Position numbers and translations under genes: made by a program. Under the pieces are notes generated by a model that made no database searches, had not been told where the DNA came from, and saw nothing but the letters and a program-made list of their open reading frames with translations. Positions 26,001-33,854 of a stretch of 64,000 nt of DNA are shown piece by piece. This DNA is from Bacteroidales bacterium (GTDB taxonomy: Bacteria; Bacteroidota; Bacteroidia; Bacteroidales; F082): assembly GCA_017395365.1 (NCBI GenBank), contig JAFPUN010000003.1, forward strand, positions 62,001-126,000, in the 5' to 3' direction. Position 1 is the first letter of the stretch. Each line of letters begins with the position of its first letter.

Positions 26001-26948
26001 GTATGCATCCGTGCTAGAAAGCAACGCATATTTTGTACTTTGTGAGAATGATGATTTTAAATCATTGGTAAAACCACCAGAATAACACGACTGAATATTA
26101 ATAGTAATTTCAGAGCAATTCAAGTTTGAAAACATGTCTGCAAAATCGGCACTGGAGAATTTTTGCTGATTCCATAAAGAAAACTCAAGATTGTTAGAGA
26201 AAGGGTCATGGCCAGCATGTGAAATAACAAAGACATGAAGGATATCTCCGAAACGCATACTTTCTTCTAATGAGCTAAACACCGACTCAATGTTTTGCCT
26301 ATTACAAGGTTTATTTTCCATTATATCATTTTCAGAATCATTGTCCAAATCTAAACTATAATTTGTAGCTGTAGTGCCATCATAAGAAAGAACAAAAATA
26401 TTGGATTTAGGATATCCTTGTTCAATCAAAGCACAATACATGTGGCTAAGAGCCCTCCAAAAAACATCATAATTAATATTATCAGTGCAAAGTAAAACTG
26501 CGTACTTCCCATCATTTACATTAGCAATTGGTGTTGCTAAATGATAAGAATTACCAAAACTAGTAACAGTGACGTCATCAAATGCCGAAGAGACCTCTGT
26601 CATGGTAGTATTAATGCTTAACGGAGGCAGGTATCCTTGGAATATGCTAAATAATCCATTAGTGCAATTTAAAAATACATATCGGCAATCGTGATACCAC
26701 ATGTATTCTGGCATGTCGTCTATGAAGAACAGCCAATAGCTGGCGAATGGAGAATGGATTGAGTCGTAGGGACTCATTACATAGTAAGGATTCGTTTGCG
26801 ACAAGGACTCCATGTAAACATTCACATTGGTGGCGTCGCTTCCGACCACTGAATCCATAACAATTTGAATGGCCTGCTGCTTGCTTACTTGTGCAAAGCC
26901 AACAAACGACAGGGAAAGCATTCCCAAAAGGAGTAGTACTTTTTTCAT
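23064..26948 (-). CDS. T9SS-exported clan-CD protease-like protein with beta-helix (array gene C)
   Basis: A 1294-residue paralogue of gene D with the same domain order. The beta-helix and helical regions are almost identical to D over several hundred residues, while the protease-like domain and the last sandwich domain differ. In the protease-like domain the presumed His lies in VISHAGHD (HAG rather than the usual HG) and the Cys in NIQSCYSGGF. The C-terminus is a T9SS sorting domain (VSPNPTNGLVRIDG ... GLYLLHMTGGEG ... RRIVVK). The stop codon is formed at the junction with a copied gatE tail. Confidence 0.75.
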   Translation of the reverse strand: MKKVLLLLGMLSLSFVGFAQVSKQQAIQIVMDSVVGSDATNVNVYMESLSQTNPYYVMSPYDSIHSPFASYWLFFIDDMPEYMWYHDCRYVFLNCTNGLFSIFQGYLPPLSINTTMTEVSSAFDDVTVTSFGNSYHLATPIANVNDGKYAVLLCTDNINYDVFWRALSHMYCALIEQGYPKSNIFVLSYDGTTATNYSLDLDNDSENDIMENKPCNRQNIESVFSSLEESMRFGDILHVFVISHAGHDPFSNNLEFSLWNQQKFSSADFADMFSNLNCSEITINIQSCYSGGFTNDLKSSFSQSTKYALLSSTDAYHQYSYPILYVEMTGMDPYSLLSCSAFRGGYPDPIEPWHIAYNIGNYPYFETLFGMNNHEINYDLVGGNNNGIHEIGEVIKFCSFDYQFDSLLAANNYNCGFVEDLLSLRGITGNVTNSQTISGSFHIEDNFRVTNNAALELDTDSKLFLFNANLYVNEGSTLILGDGTSIVARSGNCHVYVSGDIEFGDGVSFIAEDGSTLEVSFLNTTSQQIVDSVRFTNCSISSSSTSDISLRNCLFSNCQVNPTGDFSANYCSFTESSIVANTPSYVISKTALVSNCNFSNLNHIGVSLTNYMNYEVSNNHISANGFPGIYVFMCGRYVQATALISNNIVTGCSTGIQAYSSRGTLSGNQIFGNGTGLRFDNISNMSVCGSTTGNGQRIADNSGIEVYVSGNSFPSLFEYNRIVDEDNSGNPNDPLLLYDLSAGSDNASMVFDIEHNYWGTSFNPTEDLNPYSLFDYDPVWDGRSANSPERQLYEDAETALSAGRQEAADSLYRFIITSYPNSSYAQAAMKQLMYAENLLQNGYDNLKGFYNHITDTALLILADHLSNKCDEMLENWSNAISWYENVLINPASYEDSVYAVIDLGNLYLEMDSTKGCMGKMQQYRPISKKQHYEKALALLSTLPKLKKSPFFDFAPITNLSANYHNDSILLTWDFPTTYQPVRETLSWSGDMFSQSGSYLQPDIYEDNAHRYDSLDLRHFVGWKIKSIGIIPVDSHVIYYASVWVNEGQEFVQIYQDPLVDTVLFEENLHELNQSIIIEAGKEYLIGYRVLCDPSLPYWSGYYNAIDAGPGNGKGNMNNNYFLGWEPYPPMYNWCINTIIESPEGEVLTLSQKDEETLTGYKVYKDGQLIEEIGRRFQTYSFDNGYSIGETVTYSVTAMYGDAESEPVSVTFAYDGVNDSSDTGNVTVSPNPTNGLVRIDGMNVAELRVCNILGQTLKTIRNSNTFSVSGLPAGLYLLHMTGGEGSTVTRRIVVK

Positions 26949-26975
26949 AGGATTATTATTTTTTTGTTTTCGCTG

Positions 26976-26983
26976 CAAAAATA
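26976..26983 (-). promoter_or_regulatory. -7 element for array gene C
   Basis: TATTTTTG on the minus strand, 28 bases before ATG 26948. Confidence 0.7.
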
Positions 26984-27061
26984 ATCAAGTTTTTCAAAAA
27001 AAGCAAGACAAATGGATCTATTTTGCCATAAGTCTTGAAAGGAAAACACTAGAATGAAAAC

Positions 27062-27093
27062 CGCCGCACAAGACCGTAAAGTCCTATGCGGCG
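27062..27093 (-). terminator. Terminator after array gene B
   Basis: CGCCGCA..TGCGGCG stem-loop followed by GGTTTTCATT; copy of the gatE terminator. Confidence 0.75.
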
Positions 27094-27146
27094 ATTCTAA
27101 CAGTTCGAAATGGAAAACCGCTACTTGATGTTGTTAGCCAATTCTT

Positions 27147-28451
27147 TCATTTCACCACAATCCTCCTCGTGACCGTCGCGCCCTCGCCGCCCGTCATGTG
27201 GAGCAGGTAGAGGCCTGCGGGCAGGCCAGAGACGGAGAACGTGTTTGAATTTCGGATGGTTTTCAATGTTTGCCCCAAGATATTACAAACTCGAAGCTCG
27301 GCGACATTCATGCCGTCAATGCGGACGAGGCCGTTTGTTGGGTTAGGCAATACGGTGACACCGTCGTTTTCATGTTCTTCTACGACACCCGTTATGGTGG
27401 CCGTGGCGCAAACAGGTTCCGATTCTTCCTCGCCGTAAACTGCTGTGACACAATATTCAACGTCAAATCCTTTCATAAACTCGGTGTCGGTGAAATGGGT
27501 TACCACAGTGTATGGGATTTCCTTGATAATCTCACCATCGCGATATACACGATAGCCAGTAAGAGTTAGGCCTTGCGTACCATTTTCATTAGGATTGATG
27601 AGGGTTGCAGCGACACATAGATTATTGGGTAAAACATATTGATCATACCATCTGTTATCGGGAAAACACTCGTGTAACTCATTGTTGTCATTATGATAAA
27701 GTTGTAGGCTCAAACATCCATTACCTTCTTGAGGCATTGACCGAAAATCACAAGCCCATGTGTAAGACCTGTATCTATCGGTGAAATAGCCAATTCGCAG
27801 ATTTACGTCTTCGTCAATAATAACATTGGTGTCTAATGGAATGGTCTGGACAGATCCATAAATGGGATGATTTACATATTGGTCACAAACCAGTAACGGA
27901 TTGTCCCCTTCTTTCCATACGCGAATGTAATAGTTAGGATAATCAGGTTGATAGCCCCCAAGGGTATCGTCTGGACAAAATATAACCGAAACATCTTTAA
28001 TGCCCCATCCTACGAAAGGCCTCAACAGCGACGACAAGAACAACTGGCTAATATCGCTGGCACATTGCCCTGCAGCAGTTCCAATATAATCCCAAACTTG
28101 CATATTGCTCATGGTCAAAACGGCTTCATCCACGTTATTAGGCAAATTCCAAGATAGTGATACTGTGTCATTGTGGCCGACAGAAATTTCTAGATTCGAG
28201 ATGGATGGCAAATCATAATAAATAGGCTTTTCATCTTTCTCCTTTGGCAGCAATGAAAGGGCGTAATCGGTCTGCTTTCTGTGTATAGCGTCTGATTCGG
28301 GCTTGTATTGCAACAGTTTTCCTACCGCCTTTTCGCCTATAGTTCCGACCACTGAATCCATAACAATTTGAATGGCCTGCTGCTTGCTTACTTGTGCAAA
28401 GCCAACAAACGACAGGGAAAACATTCCCAAAAGGAGTAGTGCTTTTTTCAT
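27147..28451 (-). CDS. Short T9SS protein, internally deleted relative of genes C/D (array gene B)
   Basis: A 434-residue secreted protein. The signal peptide and first residues (..KQQAIQIVMDSVVG) match gene C. The sequence then jumps to the region after the helical repeats (GKLLQYKPES... LPSISNLEISVGHNDTVSLSWNLP). The protease-like domain, beta-helix and most of the helical stretch are missing, and two beta-sandwich domains plus the T9SS sorting domain remain. The reading frame is intact, so this is a viable shortened product rather than a pseudogene. Function unknown; likely a surface adhesin or binding module. Confidence 0.75.
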   Translation of the reverse strand: MKKALLLLGMFSLSFVGFAQVSKQQAIQIVMDSVVGTIGEKAVGKLLQYKPESDAIHRKQTDYALSLLPKEKDEKPIYYDLPSISNLEISVGHNDTVSLSWNLPNNVDEAVLTMSNMQVWDYIGTAAGQCASDISQLFLSSLLRPFVGWGIKDVSVIFCPDDTLGGYQPDYPNYYIRVWKEGDNPLLVCDQYVNHPIYGSVQTIPLDTNVIIDEDVNLRIGYFTDRYRSYTWACDFRSMPQEGNGCLSLQLYHNDNNELHECFPDNRWYDQYVLPNNLCVAATLINPNENGTQGLTLTGYRVYRDGEIIKEIPYTVVTHFTDTEFMKGFDVEYCVTAVYGEEESEPVCATATITGVVEEHENDGVTVLPNPTNGLVRIDGMNVAELRVCNILGQTLKTIRNSNTFSVSGLPAGLYLLHMTGGEGATVTRRIVVK

Positions 28452-28478
28452 GGGATTATTATTTTTTTGTTTTCGCTG

Positions 28479-28486
28479 CAAAAATA
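28479..28486 (-). promoter_or_regulatory. -7 element for array gene B
   Basis: TATTTTTG on the minus strand, 28 bases before ATG 28451. Confidence 0.7.
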
Positions 28487-28565
28487 ATCAAGTTTTTCAA
28501 AAAAAGCAAGACAAATGGATCTATTTTGCCATAAGTCTTGAAAGGAAAACACTAGAATGAAAAAC

Positions 28566-28597
28566 GCCGCACAAGACCGTAAAGTCCTATGCGGCGA
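28566..28597 (-). terminator. Terminator after array gene A
   Basis: CGCCGCA..TGCGGCG stem-loop; minus strand continues GTTTTTCATT. Confidence 0.75.
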
Positions 28598-28649
28598 TTC
28601 TAACAATTCGAATTAGAAAAACGCTACTTGATGTTGTTAGCCAATTCTT

Positions 28650-29756
28650 TCATTTCACCACAATCCTCCTCGTGACCGTCGAGCCCTCGCCGCCCGTCAT
28701 GTGGAGCAGGTAGAGGCCTGCAGGCAGGCCTGCGACGGAGAATGTGTTTGAATTGTGGATGGTTTTCAATGTTTGCCCCAAGATATTACAAACTCGAAGC
28801 TCGGCGACTTGCATGCCGTCAATGCGGACGAGGCCGTTTGTTGGGTTAGGCAATACGGTGACACCGTCGTCCTCATGTTCTTCTGCGACACCCGTTATCG
28901 TTGCCGTAACGCAAACCGGTTCCGACTCTTCATCACCGTAAACCGCTGTGACGCAATATTCCACATCAATGCCTTTCGTGAATTCGGTGTCAATAAAATA
29001 GGTCTGGAAAGTGTAAGGGATTTCGGCTATCATAGTACCGTCGCGATAAACACGATAACCAGTCAAAGCATCGCCTCCGGGGGCCGCCTTTGCAACAAGA
29101 CCTTCTTCGCTTTCCAGCACTGTAGAAATCATAAAATTACCATAATAATATCCCGTTGTCATCCATCCCTGATTGGGATTATACTCAATCAAATCACCTT
29201 TATTATGAACCACTGGCTTATCATCCATAGGAAGGAAATACCCTCCAGGTGCGTATGCCTTGTAACCCATAAAATACTCCTGCCCGTTTTCTATGTATAT
29301 GTCTTCGTCAATTGCAACAGAAGTCCATCCTTGCAGTATAGGATATTCAACTACTTTGCTATAAACCAATGAATAGTTTTCCAGCGTACCCTTCCAGATT
29401 CGAATCTCATAGACATCAACTTCTCGCCACGGAATAATCGAAACCGACTTTATCTTCCATCCGATAAGACCCTCTAAGTCTCTTTCTTCATAACGATGAG
29501 CCACGCTCCAATTGCATTCTGCACAAGGACCTCCCCACTGATCATATACATTCCCAATGCTCCATGAAAGACTTTGTTCATTTTGAGGCTCAAACGATTC
29601 AGGATAATACCAATTGAGAGAAATAGTATCGTTTTCGCCAACTGAAATCTCCAAGTTTGAGACCGAGAGAAATTCTATAGCTTGTTGCTTGCTTATTTGT
29701 GCAAAGCCAACAAACGATAAGGAAAGCATTCCCATGAGTAGTAGTAGTTTTTTCAT
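28650..29756 (-). CDS. Short T9SS protein, most reduced relative (array gene A)
   Basis: A 368-residue secreted protein. The signal peptide and ISKQQAIEF are joined directly to the sandwich-domain region (LSVSNLEISVGENDTISLNW). The deletion is larger than in gene B and also removes the short linker. The sandwich domain (jellyroll/carbohydrate-binding-like, with IGWKIKSVSIIPW and IRIWKG) and the T9SS sorting domain (VLPNPTNGLVRIDG ... VVK) are intact. Its last 170 residues are nearly the same as in genes B and C. First gene downstream of gatE. Confidence 0.75.
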   Translation of the reverse strand: MKKLLLLMGMLSLSFVGFAQISKQQAIEFLSVSNLEISVGENDTISLNWYYPESFEPQNEQSLSWSIGNVYDQWGGPCAECNWSVAHRYEERDLEGLIGWKIKSVSIIPWREVDVYEIRIWKGTLENYSLVYSKVVEYPILQGWTSVAIDEDIYIENGQEYFMGYKAYAPGGYFLPMDDKPVVHNKGDLIEYNPNQGWMTTGYYYGNFMISTVLESEEGLVAKAAPGGDALTGYRVYRDGTMIAEIPYTFQTYFIDTEFTKGIDVEYCVTAVYGDEESEPVCVTATITGVAEEHEDDGVTVLPNPTNGLVRIDGMQVAELRVCNILGQTLKTIHNSNTFSVAGLPAGLYLLHMTGGEGSTVTRRIVVK

Positions 29757-29780
29757 ATGATTATGGTTTTATTGTCGCAG

Positions 29781-29788
29781 CGAAAATA
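29781..29788 (-). promoter_or_regulatory. Degenerate -7 element for array gene A
   Basis: TATTTTCG on the minus strand, one mismatch from TAnnTTTG, at the place where the other array genes have TATTTTTG. Confidence 0.5.
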
Positions 29789-29866
29789 ATCATTTTTTTC
29801 AAAGAAAGCAAGAATAGTAACTCTTTTTTGCCCTATGTCTTAAAAGGAAAGTATTATAATGAAAAC

Positions 29867-29898
29867 CGCCGCACAAGACCGTAAAGTCCTATGCGGCG
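29867..29898 (-). terminator. Terminator of gatE
   Basis: CGCCGCA..TGCGGCG stem-loop followed by GGTTTTCATT on the minus strand, 28 bases past the gatE stop. Confidence 0.8.
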
Positions 29899-29925
29899 AT
29901 TCTAACAGTTCGAAATGGGAAATCG

Positions 29926-31872
29926 CTACTTGATATTGTTAGCCAATTCTTTCATTTCGATGTTGCCCATCGCTTCCTTCATCTGACCCATGATCCAGTT
30001 CATGCGGTCGAGGTCGGTGCAGGACTTCTTCTTTGGGGCGAAGCCAGCGCAAAGGTTGTCGAGTTTGGTGAGCAGGTCGTCTTTCGCATAACGCTTGAAG
30101 CCAATCTTGTTCAACACTTGCTCCATTGGCAGCGATGCGTCGTCGACCAATGAAGGAGCCATATTCCAAGCCAGACGATAGTCGAGACCTTGCTCCTTCA
30201 GGAAAGCGAAGAGCTTGTACAAAGTCTCGCCGTTGAACTTCGAAGCGGGGTTCTTGCCCAGCAGGTGCTTGAGTCTCATACCGACGAAGCGGCCCACGGT
30301 GCGACCATCCACGCCGAGTTTCTCGACGATTTCGGCCATGATGGGGAACCAGTTCTTTGCGAAGATGTAACGGAAGCAGTCCTCCGGCACGTTCCACTCC
30401 TTGAGTTTGTAGTAACGGTCGATGATCTCGGTAGGCATCTCGGCACGCAAAGCCTTGATGAAGGCAGGGTCGAGCGGGATGGGAGCCGAGTCGGTGTCGG
30501 GGTACATACGGTCAGCACCAGGGAGCACGCGCTCGAAGATGGTGATGCCGTTGCAGACGGCCTTACGGGTCTCCTTCGGCACGCCGTCGAAGGCCATGAG
30601 GCAACGCTCTTCGATGGTCTCGATGGCGGTGGGCATGTCGTTTTGCGGACCCCACACGAGGATGAGGGCATCTTCGTCGGTGGCATGGACACGCTTGGCC
30701 AGCTTATGCCATTGCGAATGGGTCAGCACGGGTTCCAGCATCTCGTCGTGGAGCATGTTGGGACGCTCGAGGCAGGCGATGACCTTCAGGCGGTCGGCGA
30801 TTTCGTCGGCGAACATCTTGCCAGGTTGGGTGAAGTGCGAAAGCACGCCACGGAACTTCGGCAACTTGACGAGTTTCAAGGCGCCGCCCTTGGCTTTGTT
30901 GTCGAGGATGGGCAGGTAGTCGGTCGGGAAGGACACATCGGCCACTTCCACCTTCCAGCCTTCCTTGCCGACCTCGCGGTTGAGGCGCTCTTGCAGCTGC
31001 ACCAACGACCACTGGCGGAAGCACTCGTTGTGCGACAACTCGGGAATCCACTTGGCATGTTGCACACCCTTCAACTCGATACGGGTGCCACCCGTGCAGC
31101 TCACGTTGACGTCTTGGCGACCAGCGCCCATGCCCGTGCGGACCAGACCCGTGCTGCGGCCGAGGAAGCGGATGTATTCGCAGGTCTCGCGCAGCTCATC
31201 GGGGTTTTTGCAGTCGGGATAAGTGACGGTCTCAATCAACGGCACGCCGAGACGGTCCGTCTGATAGATACGGCGGTGGCCAATGTCGCTAATCTCGCGG
31301 CAGGCGTCCTCCTCGATGCTCAGCTGGATGAGTCGGATGTCCTTCTTCGGCAGTTTGAGCAGGCCTTCCACGCCGACGATGGCGGTACGCTGGAAGCCCG
31401 TCGGGATGGAGCCGTCTAAGTATTGTTTACGGGTGATATGCACCTCGCCCACGATGTTCAGGTTGGAACGCAGGGCGATGATGATGGCGTTGTGCAAAGC
31501 CTCGCGGTTGATGGGGAACGGCGGGGTGTCGTCGATGTCGTAGGTGCAGGCGGTGCCGTTCTTGATGCGGTAGACGATTTCCTTCTTCGTCTTGAACTCC
31601 ATCAAGGCCGTGCCGTCGTATTCGCCTAATTCCGAAAGGGTTGGGCGCATGTGACGGATCAGCTCGGCATCGTAGTCCTCAAACTTGTTGAATTGTCCGG
31701 CGGGACAGTGGCAAAACAGCTTCTCCTTGGTCTTGATCTGCTGGTGCACTTCGAGTCCCGACATGAAGCCTATGCGGTCATAGTCTTCCTGTGTGGCTTT
31801 CTTGCGCTCGACGTAGCCGGCCTGTTGCTTGGTCAGCTCGTAGTTGGCGCGTGGGTCAAAGTTGGTGCTCAT
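29926..31872 (-). CDS. gatE: Glu-tRNA(Gln) amidotransferase subunit E, archaeal type
   Basis: A 648-residue tRNA-binding and kinase/transamidase subunit that converts Glu-tRNA(Gln) to Gln-tRNA(Gln) with ammonia from GatD. The GatB/E catalytic cradle is seen (GFMSGLEVHQQIKTKEKLFC, TGMGAGRQDVNVSC, GTRIELKGVQ). An inserted GAD domain (about 290-420) ends with GADRMYPDTDSAPIPL, diagnostic of GatE rather than GatB. The C-terminus has helical and YqeY-like tail domains. ATG 31872 (MSTNFDPRANY) preferred; ATG 31893 is possible. No GatCAB or GlnRS gene is in the window. Confidence 0.92.
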   Translation of the reverse strand: MSTNFDPRANYELTKQQAGYVERKKATQEDYDRIGFMSGLEVHQQIKTKEKLFCHCPAGQFNKFEDYDAELIRHMRPTLSELGEYDGTALMEFKTKKEIVYRIKNGTACTYDIDDTPPFPINREALHNAIIIALRSNLNIVGEVHITRKQYLDGSIPTGFQRTAIVGVEGLLKLPKKDIRLIQLSIEEDACREISDIGHRRIYQTDRLGVPLIETVTYPDCKNPDELRETCEYIRFLGRSTGLVRTGMGAGRQDVNVSCTGGTRIELKGVQHAKWIPELSHNECFRQWSLVQLQERLNREVGKEGWKVEVADVSFPTDYLPILDNKAKGGALKLVKLPKFRGVLSHFTQPGKMFADEIADRLKVIACLERPNMLHDEMLEPVLTHSQWHKLAKRVHATDEDALILVWGPQNDMPTAIETIEERCLMAFDGVPKETRKAVCNGITIFERVLPGADRMYPDTDSAPIPLDPAFIKALRAEMPTEIIDRYYKLKEWNVPEDCFRYIFAKNWFPIMAEIVEKLGVDGRTVGRFVGMRLKHLLGKNPASKFNGETLYKLFAFLKEQGLDYRLAWNMAPSLVDDASLPMEQVLNKIGFKRYAKDDLLTKLDNLCAGFAPKKKSCTDLDRMNWIMGQMKEAMGNIEMKELANNIK

Positions 31873-32013
31873 ATTATCTATTTGTTGATTCAAAGATTTA
31901 AAGATTCAAAATTTAAAAATCGAAGAATTTCATTCGTCTTCAAAAACAATCGGCTAAAATAGAAAATATTTGGATTGGTTGAGAAAAATGCGTTAGAAAA
32001 ATGTATTAAAAAT

Positions 32014-32041
32014 GTAGAGACGCGATCAATCGCGTCTCTAC
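32014..32041. repeat. SDR-like palindrome, copy 5 (intergenic)
   Basis: Arms GTAGAGACGCGAT/ATCGCGTCTCTAC around CA. Lies 4 bases beyond the stop of the ABC transporter gene. Confidence 0.9.
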
Positions 32042-32045
32042 AGGG

Positions 32046-33842
32046 TTAATTCTTGTCTTCTATCGTCCTTGCAATCTTCTCGATGTTCAGGCTGCGGGCC
32101 GAGGCGTCGATGATGTCCTTGTAGATGCCGCCTTTCTTGTAGATGCTATCGGGGTCGCCATCCTCTTCAACGCGGCCTTGCTGCAAGGCATAGATATAGT
32201 CGGCGTCGATGATCTGCGAGATGCTGTGGGAGATGATGATGACGGTGCGGTCTTTCTTGATGGCGTCGATGCTGTTCTTGATCTGCTCGGTGGCGATGGC
32301 ATCGAGGCTGGCGGTGGGCTCGTCCAAGAAGATGATGGGCGGATTTTTGAGGAACATACGCGCGATGGCCACACGCTGCTGCTGACCGCCCGAGAGGTCG
32401 GCGGCATTATTGTTGAACTGCTTCGGCAGCTCCATCACTTGGTCGTAGAGATGCGACTTCTTGGCGGCCTCTATCACATCTTCATGTGTGGCGTTGGGGT
32501 TGCCATAAAGGATGTTCTCTTCGATGGTGCCGTCGAAAATATGGTTCTTTTGCAGCACGAGGCCGATGTTCTCGCGGAGGTACTGCGTGTCGTATTCGCG
32601 CAAATCCACGCCATCGAGGAGAATCTGTCCCACTTGTGGCTCATAGAACTTGTCCAACAGGTTGACGATGGTACTCTTGCCTGCTCCAGAGAGTCCAACC
32701 AAGGCGGTAATCCTGCCTGGATCAATGGTCATATTCACATCGAAAAGGGCTTGGTTTCCATTGGGATAAGTGAAGTCGACATGCTTGATTTCGAACTTGC
32801 CGTGAATCTTCTCTGGGCGGTAACTACCCGAAGGCTCCACGTCCTCCTTCGAATCGATGATGCTGAAGAAACCCTCCGCATAAATCAGGGCGTCGTTCAC
32901 GTCATCGAAGATACGCTGCAGCTGGGTGATGGGCGCGATGACATTGCTGAACAGCATCACGTGGTACATGATCTTACCGATGGTCATGCCCGGATAGCCT
33001 ATTAATACAAGGTAAGCCGTCAGGATGATGACCAACACGGTACCCACCTGCTTCACGAAGCTCTTCACACCATTGTAATAGAACGCCACACGGCGTGTCT
33101 TCATCTGGTTTTCAGTCACTTGGTTCTGGATATCCAACTGCTTTTGGGCTTCGATCTTCTCACGGTTGAAACTCTTGATGACGTTGATGGAGTCGATGAT
33201 ATTCTTGATGCCTTGGCTCTTGGTCTCCAAGTGGCCGCGCATCTCACGACGCCAGCCCTTGAGCCGACGGGCCTGCCGGTAGGTGATCCAGAAATAGACG
33301 GGCACGATGGCCAAGGCCACCAAGCCGACATACACATTGGCAATGAACATCAGTATCAAGGCCAAAAGGGCACTCGTGAACAATGGCAACAAGTCGATGA
33401 AGAAGTTCTGCACCGTGCGCGAGAGGCTGCTCACGCCTTGGTCGATACGAGCCTGAAGCTTGCCTGTGGCGTTGTCGCCCGTGTTGAAGAAGGCCATCTT
33501 GAAGGTGAGCACCTTCTCGATGACGCTTTGTGCGAGGTCGCGGCTGACGAAGATACGCATCCGCTCGCCAAAGTAGTTCTGCGCAAAGGTGATCAACGCG
33601 GAAAGGATTTCCTTGCCCAGCAACACCACCGAAATCATAATCACGATGTGGGCAGCGGCTTGGCCCCACTTCTCCCCTGCCGTGACCAAGCCATTCACCT
33701 GGTCGACCGTCCAGTCCAACACGATGGCGTTGACCTGGGCCATAAGTGAGCCCAAGAGGGTCAACAACAAAGTGATGAAGACCAACCATTTGTAGGGCTT
33801 CACGAATGGACTTACATTTTTAAAGAGCTGAAAGAGGTTCAT
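32046..33842 (-). CDS. ABC exporter, fused permease and ATPase (MsbA-like)
   Basis: A 598-residue half-transporter. Six transmembrane helices lie in the first about 310 residues (type I exporter fold, e.g. WLVFITLLLTLLGSLMAQ). The ATPase has Walker A GLSGAGKST, signature LSGGQQQR, Walker B PPIIFLDEPTASLD and the switch His in IISHSISQ. It probably works as a homodimer. Substrate (lipid, peptide or drug) cannot be told. It starts 12 bases after the U32 gene stop, so the two are probably co-transcribed. Confidence 0.9.
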   Translation of the reverse strand: MNLFQLFKNVSPFVKPYKWLVFITLLLTLLGSLMAQVNAIVLDWTVDQVNGLVTAGEKWGQAAAHIVIMISVVLLGKEILSALITFAQNYFGERMRIFVSRDLAQSVIEKVLTFKMAFFNTGDNATGKLQARIDQGVSSLSRTVQNFFIDLLPLFTSALLALILMFIANVYVGLVALAIVPVYFWITYRQARRLKGWRREMRGHLETKSQGIKNIIDSINVIKSFNREKIEAQKQLDIQNQVTENQMKTRRVAFYYNGVKSFVKQVGTVLVIILTAYLVLIGYPGMTIGKIMYHVMLFSNVIAPITQLQRIFDDVNDALIYAEGFFSIIDSKEDVEPSGSYRPEKIHGKFEIKHVDFTYPNGNQALFDVNMTIDPGRITALVGLSGAGKSTIVNLLDKFYEPQVGQILLDGVDLREYDTQYLRENIGLVLQKNHIFDGTIEENILYGNPNATHEDVIEAAKKSHLYDQVMELPKQFNNNAADLSGGQQQRVAIARMFLKNPPIIFLDEPTASLDAIATEQIKNSIDAIKKDRTVIIISHSISQIIDADYIYALQQGRVEEDGDPDSIYKKGGIYKDIIDASARSLNIEKIARTIEDKN

Positions 33843-33854
33843 CTTATCTAATTA

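Larger units (their letters stand above)
26949..27153 (-). repeat. Array spacer, copy B
   Basis: A 205-bp unit: gatE-tail copy 27121-27153, terminator 27062-27093, promoter 26976-26983. Confidence 0.9.
28452..28656 (-). repeat. Array spacer, copy A
   Basis: A 205-bp unit: gatE-tail copy 28624-28656, terminator 28566-28597, promoter 28479-28486. Confidence 0.9.
29757..29958 (-). repeat. Array spacer, founding copy after gatE
   Basis: Authentic gatE 3' end (29926-29958), its terminator (29867-29898) and the promoter of gene A; 202 bp. It differs more from the three 205-bp copies than they differ from each other. Confidence 0.85.

Noticed and set aside
18951-29756. Array genes A and B as pseudogenes
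   Set aside because: Frames, signal peptides and sorting domains are intact and deletions are exactly in frame.
30000-31872. gatB instead of gatE
   Set aside because: The inserted GAD domain with GADRMYPDTDSAP is a GatE feature.
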